A stretch of DNA of 64,000 bases. Source: Methanimicrococcus blatticola (lineage in GTDB: Archaea > Halobacteriota > Methanosarcinia > Methanosarcinales > Methanosarcinaceae). Position numbers and translations under genes: made by a program. The notes beneath the pieces are model-generated. The model saw nothing but the letters and a program-made list of their open reading frames with translations, ran no database searches and was not told where the DNA came from. The DNA lies in contig NZ_SNYS01000010.1 of NCBI RefSeq assembly GCF_004363215.1, forward strand, positions 144,253-208,252, in the 5' to 3' direction. How positions within the stretch are numbered: position 1 is the first letter of the stretch; every line of letters begins with the position of its first letter. Positions 59,651 to 64,000 of this stretch are shown here, one piece after another.

Positions 59651-59719
59651 CGAAAACAAAAACGAAAACAAAAACGAAAATAAAAACGAAAACAAAAACG
59701 AAAACAAAAACGAAACGAA
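59651..59719. repeat. 12-bp tandem repeat cgaaaacaaaaa
   Basis: Five near-exact units, with taaaa replacing caaaa in one. It occupies part of the 59510-59846 gap, which otherwise is A-rich with no gene. It is similar in style to the 64-199 repeat. Confidence 0.85.
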
Positions 59720-59806
59720 AGATATGAAAATTAAAGAAATGAAAGCTTAAGAAATGAAAGTTAAAAAATTGAAAGTTAAAAAATAAAATTTAAAGAAAAA
59801 TAAAAA

Positions 59807-59828
59807 GGAATGAGAATCTCTCATTTCC
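59807..59828 (-). terminator. hairpin terminator after the first InlB-repeat gene
   Basis: GGAAATGAGA and TCTCATTCC form a 9-bp stem with one bulge; the minus strand continues tttttatttttc. It lies 19 bases past the stop at 59847. Confidence 0.8.
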
Positions 59829-59846
59829 TTTTCAATTTATTTTCAT

Positions 59847-62800
59847 TTACTCTTCCAAATCCTGTTTTCTTACAAACGCGAAAATGACGATTGCAAGCGG
59901 AATCAAGCTGACGGTTACAAATCCGGAAACCGGATTTCCGGGTAACGTCGGATTTTCATAACCCTGTGTCGGACCCTCCGGTTTTGATTCACCTGTGTCA
60001 TCTCCATTCTCGCCGTCTTTAACGGTTGCCGATCCTGTGCCGCCACCGCCGTTCTTTTCCATATCTTCAAAGTTCGCGTAAACAATCAAATCTTTCTGAA
60101 TCGTAACAGGAAGCGATTCCCATCCGACAAATCTGTATTTTAATTCGCCGTCTGCATCCGGGATTATGTCAACAGTGGGGCGAACCGCAACCGGTATGGC
60201 CAGCACGCTGAGCGCACCCTTCTCGACTTTGAACACATTTTGTGAAGTAATTACACCTTTATTCTGGTCAGCATCGCGAATTGCGAAAGTGACTGTAAAG
60301 TATTGCACTTCTTCCCAGGTGGCGTATAAAGTTGTGCCGCCGCTCGGAATCAGGAATTCAACACCACAGTTGTAGTCAGGCGTCGTTGCGCCCGGCGTTT
60401 CCGACCAGCCGGTCAGAACATAGCCGCTTCTCTTGAAAGTCTGATTGTCTCTCAAAGCATATGAACGGCCTTCAATCACCGTGTCTGTTTTTGTCTCCGT
60501 TGATTCGGCGTAGTTGGCATTGTAAATCAAATTGACTAAAGTGTCGGAATTTGCGTAAACCGCTTCAAAATCAACATTTCCGTTCATTTTGATGGTGGAT
60601 CCCGGATAGTAAATAATACCCGACTTATCCTTTTCCTGCCAGCCGGCCAATATCATCGATCCCTTCGTCAGCGCCGCATTTTTGACCGGCGCCAAAGCAT
60701 TCACTTTATACGTTTCATCATCTGTCGGAACATCGCCTGTGCCGCCGTTTTCATCGTAAGTCACTTTGAATCCGGTTGTTTTATACAAACCGTAAATTTC
60801 AACATCTTTCTCAATGCTGTTTGAGAACGTGTACGGGACAACTAATCCGTTATTCAGCGTTTGATACCATCCCTTGAAAACACCCAAGTTTTCATAAGAT
60901 GTGCCTATTTCACGGAAATACGGGTCAGCGTTTCCGGGGACCTGAACGGATTCACGCAACGCAACGCTTTGAGTGCCGAGCACTGTTCCTCCGGCTTGAT
61001 CATAGAATGTTGCCGTGACGCCTTCATGTTCCCATTTGGCGAATAATTCCAAATTTCTGTCAGGCATAATCGCATCTTCAAACGTATACGGCTTCTGATA
61101 TTCGCGGTCTTCATACCAGTCGACAAACCGATAATCGGGTCGTGTCGGGTTTGCCGGTTTATAACCGCTCAAATCCTCTCCGGCCAACAAGTCTGTTTTA
61201 TCGGAGATTGTACTGCCGCCCACTGTGTCAAAGGACAAATCGTAACGTGTCCGGTCGTAAATGAAATATTGATCAAAATTTGTTGATGTTGACTCCATTT
61301 CTTCTAATTCTTCCGTTGCCGCATTGAATTGGAGTGCATATTCCGTTAATGCTGTCTTTCCTTCAATGCTTTTGGGCATGAAAGCAGTACCGTCCGAAAT
61401 TGCGGTTTGGGCATATTTGGTACTGTTAATGTATAATTTTCCATTATATTCCACATAGTCAATTCCTGCAGTTCCTGTTTTTGTTTCTCCCGGGAGAGCT
61501 TCAAACATATATCTCAAATTTGTTGTTTGACCGTCATTGATCCAGTAACCGCTTAAGACAAATTCAGTTTCTGTTCCGGTTCCATATGTCGAATCCGGCA
61601 GCATCTCTGCTGTTACCGTCAGTCTTTTTGAAACCCAAATTATATTGAGGATTGTTCCTGTTTCAACGTTTAATCCGAGTGGAATCATCCAACCCTGAAA
61701 AGCAGATGCATCGTCTGTTCTGTAAATTCTGAAACCGTTACTTCCGTTCAGCGGCCAAATATTTTCAAGGTCCATATCCTTTTTTATTTCAATAGAATAT
61801 TGTTCATCTTCATTCGCAGTATTGACGTATGTCGTCGAAGGTGCAGGATTTTGACGGTCATCAACCATTTCGGCAGCCACACTGTTCAGATAAAAATAAA
61901 CCGTGTAAATTGTATTTGTGTAATATACGTTCACCGCAGTTGTTCCATCTCCTTCAACGACTGTCGGGATTGAGCGATAGAACTCGCTGTTTGAAGGAAT
62001 ATAATAATCATAATCCTGATTCATTTCGGCTTCTGTAATCGTGATTGTTGTGCCGGCCTTTTCTTCAATTATAAATGAATCATGATACACATAATTTGAC
62101 GGATTATCTTTCTCAAATTGAATCGGAAGTCCTTCTTTTTCTTTCCAAATAATGATCTTGACTTCGGGCTTGTTCACTTCATCCGATCTCCAGATTGCGT
62201 ACAATGTCAGTGATTCAGTAACGGGTGCGGAGAAGTCATAAGCATTTCCCGGAATCTTCGGGTCTGCATTCATTGTTTCACTCCAGAATGCAAATTCATA
62301 TCCCGGACGTGTCGGGTCTGCCGGCTCGTCAACTGTTTCGCCATCTCCGATGAGTTGTTTGTCAACAGGTGTTCCTTTCATTGAATTGAAGTAAATGTAA
62401 TAGGAATTATCATAAACCGGTCTCAAAACAATGTTACTGTTGACGGGAAGACTGAAATCATACATGTCATATGTGTTGTCAATCACCCAGTAGACGAAAA
62501 CGTCCTCTGTTCCGCTCGGCGGAGCTTCGGGGGGAATGACGTAATCATCAGCTTCCACGAGCTGCGTGTAATAAATGTCTCCGTCTGCATCCTTAAACGA
62601 AACCAAATGTTTGTCGGAGAATTGGGCGAATAAGTTCAAATTTTCCTTTACCGGTGCTGAGAAATCATACAGATTATTGAGGCCGTTTTTTTCTTTCGAC
62701 CATCCGACAAATGAAACCATTCCGGTCGGCACGGCAGGCGCAATCGGCGCAGACGCAAGACCACCGGAATTAACGGTTTCCGTTTCATATTGCGCTCCGT

Positions 62801-62936
62801 TTGAATAGTATGTCACCGTCACAGTTGGCGGTGCAGCTGAAACCAATGCCGGTGCAGTGCTCATAAGTATGATCATGATGGTGAATAACACACCCGCCGT
62901 TTTTCTCATATGCTTTCGCTTCTTTTCTATTGTCAT
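59847..62936 (-). CDS. large surface protein with InlB B-repeats, about 1029 aa
   Basis: A signal peptide (ending PALVSAAPP) precedes a chain of about nine Listeria-Bacteroides (InlB B) repeats, recognisable by units ending in LFAQF, LYAIW, LFAKW and LYATW. Each unit runs W-x(n)-YDFSAPV-type then L(N/T)LYAxW. A MucBP-like spacer (IIWKEKEGLPIQFEKDNPSN) sits near residue 260. A C-terminal Pro/Gly/Glu-rich segment precedes one anchor helix (GFVTVSLIPLAIVIFAFVRK) and a charged tail KQDLEE. ATG 62936 is preferred (GGGA upstream); 62963 is also in frame. Bacterial gut proteins carry the same repeat, so acquisition by transfer is plausible. Confidence 0.88.
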   Translation of the reverse strand: MTIEKKRKHMRKTAGVLFTIMIILMSTAPALVSAAPPTVTVTYYSNGAQYETETVNSGGLASAPIAPAVPTGMVSFVGWSKEKNGLNNLYDFSAPVKENLNLFAQFSDKHLVSFKDADGDIYYTQLVEADDYVIPPEAPPSGTEDVFVYWVIDNTYDMYDFSLPVNSNIVLRPVYDNSYYIYFNSMKGTPVDKQLIGDGETVDEPADPTRPGYEFAFWSETMNADPKIPGNAYDFSAPVTESLTLYAIWRSDEVNKPEVKIIIWKEKEGLPIQFEKDNPSNYVYHDSFIIEEKAGTTITITEAEMNQDYDYYIPSNSEFYRSIPTVVEGDGTTAVNVYYTNTIYTVYFYLNSVAAEMVDDRQNPAPSTTYVNTANEDEQYSIEIKKDMDLENIWPLNGSNGFRIYRTDDASAFQGWMIPLGLNVETGTILNIIWVSKRLTVTAEMLPDSTYGTGTETEFVLSGYWINDGQTTNLRYMFEALPGETKTGTAGIDYVEYNGKLYINSTKYAQTAISDGTAFMPKSIEGKTALTEYALQFNAATEELEEMESTSTNFDQYFIYDRTRYDLSFDTVGGSTISDKTDLLAGEDLSGYKPANPTRPDYRFVDWYEDREYQKPYTFEDAIMPDRNLELFAKWEHEGVTATFYDQAGGTVLGTQSVALRESVQVPGNADPYFREIGTSYENLGVFKGWYQTLNNGLVVPYTFSNSIEKDVEIYGLYKTTGFKVTYDENGGTGDVPTDDETYKVNALAPVKNAALTKGSMILAGWQEKDKSGIIYYPGSTIKMNGNVDFEAVYANSDTLVNLIYNANYAESTETKTDTVIEGRSYALRDNQTFKRSGYVLTGWSETPGATTPDYNCGVEFLIPSGGTTLYATWEEVQYFTVTFAIRDADQNKGVITSQNVFKVEKGALSVLAIPVAVRPTVDIIPDADGELKYRFVGWESLPVTIQKDLIVYANFEDMEKNGGGGTGSATVKDGENGDDTGESKPEGPTQGYENPTLPGNPVSGFVTVSLIPLAIVIFAFVRKQDLEE

Positions 62937-63046
62937 ATTATTCCCTTTTTCATTTTTCAGCAAATTTATTGAGATAATATTTTATCATAAAATTTCTCAA
63001 CAAATTATTTCAAAAATAAAAACATATGATTCCTAAACTCCTGAAA

Positions 63047-63062
63047 TATTATATAAAAGTTA
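63047..63062 (-). promoter_or_regulatory. TATA box for the first InlB-repeat gene
   Basis: On the minus strand aacttttatataatat, about 110-125 bases before the ATG at 62936. Confidence 0.5.
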
Positions 63063-63222
63063 TTAGCTTATAATATATATTCTCTATAGAACGCGTCATC
63101 TGATAAAAATCGGTTTTATCCGGACTGGTGAGAAAAATCCTTTGAAAAATAAATTCAAAAAAAGAGAATAATCAATTGAATAAATCCGATTGATATTGAC
63201 AATAATAATTTAAAAAATAAGG

Positions 63223-63254
63223 GAATGAATTCAGAATTAATTCTGTTTTCATTC
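63223..63254 (-). terminator. hairpin terminator at the end of the second InlB-repeat gene
   Basis: GAATGAA/TTCATTC outer arms and a perfect CAGAATTAATTCTG inner palindrome overlap the stop region (63249). The minus strand then reads cccttattttttaaa. Confidence 0.8.
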
Positions 63255-64000
63255 ATTTTTATTGTTTTTGTATTTCCATATGAATATGAATGTCAAAATG
63301 GCTGACATAATCAAGGCAAAGAAAACACCCGGATAAAGCGCATCTTTCAAAAACATCATTGGTTTATTATCTACCGGTTCAATCGACGGAGTGTCCGATT
63401 CATTGTCATTTGAATCATTTTCGATCACAACTCCCGACCCGATTCCTGATCCGCCGCCGGATGGACCGCCTTCTTTTTCCCATATTGCATAAAGAACAAC
63501 ATTTTGCCGGATATTGAATGTTTGTTCCGGTCTATACGCTGTTCCCGATCCGTTTTGTACTGTGTTCCAGCTTACAAATTTGTATCCAGGATTGGAAATT
63601 GTTTCATCAGATCTAACCGTCACAATGTCATCATACGAATATTCAGTGTCGTCAGCAGGCGGCGTTCCGGCTCCTCCGTTTGCATCGTAAGTTACTGTGT
63701 AAACATCATTGTTCAATTCCCAAACTGCATACAAAGTCACATTATCCGTCGGTGTAATGATATCTCCCGCAGCGTGATTCTCTCCGTCACCTTCCGGTTC
63801 TGTATTCCATTCAATGAACAAATATCCGTCCCATTCAATATTAGCGGAATCGTTTGTCACAACTGTATGTTCATCTCCCGGAATGACGGCGACGGTATAA
63901 TCGACTCCCGTTCCGCCGTTTGCTTTGTACGTCACGTTATAATACGTCGTATCATCATGTTTCCACTTCGCGTACACCGTCATGTTATCTGTCGGCGTTA
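63249..64000 (-). CDS. InlB-repeat surface protein, C-terminal part, cut by the window edge
   Basis: The reading frame is open to the window end (translated edge reads TPTDNMTVYAKW), so the start lies outside. Three visible repeats (YNVTYKANGGTGVDYTV; YTVTYDANGGAGTPPADDTE; endings VTLYAVW and VVLYAIW) are shorter and closer to each other than those of the neighbour at 59847. A Gly/Ser linker, an acidic segment, an anchor helix (AALFFALIMSAILTFIFIW-like, about 215-236 of the visible 250) and a KNNKNE tail follow. Probably a cell-surface adhesin, same strand as its neighbour. Confidence 0.85.
   Translation of the reverse strand, partial: TPTDNMTVYAKWKHDDTTYYNVTYKANGGTGVDYTVAVIPGDEHTVVTNDSANIEWDGYLFIEWNTEPEGDGENHAAGDIITPTDNVTLYAVWELNNDVYTVTYDANGGAGTPPADDTEYSYDDIVTVRSDETISNPGYKFVSWNTVQNGSGTAYRPEQTFNIRQNVVLYAIWEKEGGPSGGGSGIGSGVVIENDSNDNESDTPSIEPVDNKPMMFLKDALYPGVFFALIMSAILTFIFIWKYKNNKNE

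Noticed and set aside
1..64000. tRNA or rRNA genes
   Set aside because: I looked through the intergenic gaps for T-loop (GGTTCRAATCC-like) and conserved rRNA segments and found none.

Overview
The window looks like chromosomal DNA of an AT-rich methanogenic archaeon of the order Methanosarcinales. The archaeal assignment rests on Orc1/Cdc6, RadB, archaeal RNA polymerase subunits (rpoN, rpoK, rpoF), ribosomal proteins L18e and L21e, aIF2-alpha, Nop10, Pus10, EndA, archaeal S-adenosylmethionine synthetase, Sec61-beta and TATA-type promoters. A 1280-residue surface protein with two copies of the Methanosarcina-type S-layer duplication domain, a DUF1699-like protein and a GluRS with a TIGS-type HIGH motif narrow it to Methanosarcinales. 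Two large InlB-repeat (Listeria-Bacteroides repeat) adhesin-like proteins fit a gut-associated member such as Methanimicrococcus; that genus is an inference from gene content, not from a search.

Layout. 1-3.5 kb: a lysine/glutamate-rich small protein and a CYTH / degenerate-HD / CHAD fusion on the minus strand, divergent from orc1 at 3.7 kb, which marks a possible replication origin. 3.7-9.7 kb, plus strand: orc1, an FAH-family enzyme, a small winged-helix protein, gltX and serA. 9.7-10 kb: a pair of related hairpins. 10-13.7 kb: an MscS channel and a beta-helix surface protein with a polytopic C-terminus. 14-16.5 kb: the operon rpl18e-rpl13-rps9-rpoN-rpoK-rps2, without enolase. 17-22 kb: thiL and the S-layer protein. 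22-31 kb: a regulator, then a sulfonate/nitrate-type ABC transporter whose binding protein is separated from permease and ATPase by a U32-family protein, a DUF1699-like protein and an Hjc-like nuclease. 31-39 kb: Sec61-beta, mtnA, radB, two tandem small membrane proteins, a RecJ-like protein and the histidine genes hisG, hisA, hisB and hisF. 39-43 kb: S-adenosylmethionine synthetase, a HicA-like toxin/antitoxin pair and glmM. 43-49 kb: information-processing genes on the minus strand (rpl21e, rpoF, aIF2-alpha, nop10, PAC2, pus10, engB) and a Nif3-like gene. 49-54.6 kb: a secreted beta-helix protein and a sodium/solute symporter embedded in dispersed palindromic repeats. 54.6-59.5 kb: an aminotransferase with its Lrp regulator, and endA - DUF2209-like - hflX. 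59.8-64 kb: the two InlB-repeat proteins, the second cut by the window edge.

Most of the window is ordinary core metabolism and translation. The parts that stand out are (i) a compound dispersed repeat (palindromic block A, conserved hairpin block B, conserved block C) present twice at 49.5-50.0 and 53.9-54.5 kb, (ii) other palindromic elements of about 110-125 bp at 16.7 and 23.0 kb, (iii) the surface-protein set, (iv) the gene cluster inserted in the ABC transporter, and (v) many short AT-rich tandem repeats between genes. Two conserved small genes (Sec61-beta and Nop10, 58 codons each) are easy to miss. I found no CRISPR array, tRNA, rRNA or intact insertion sequence.
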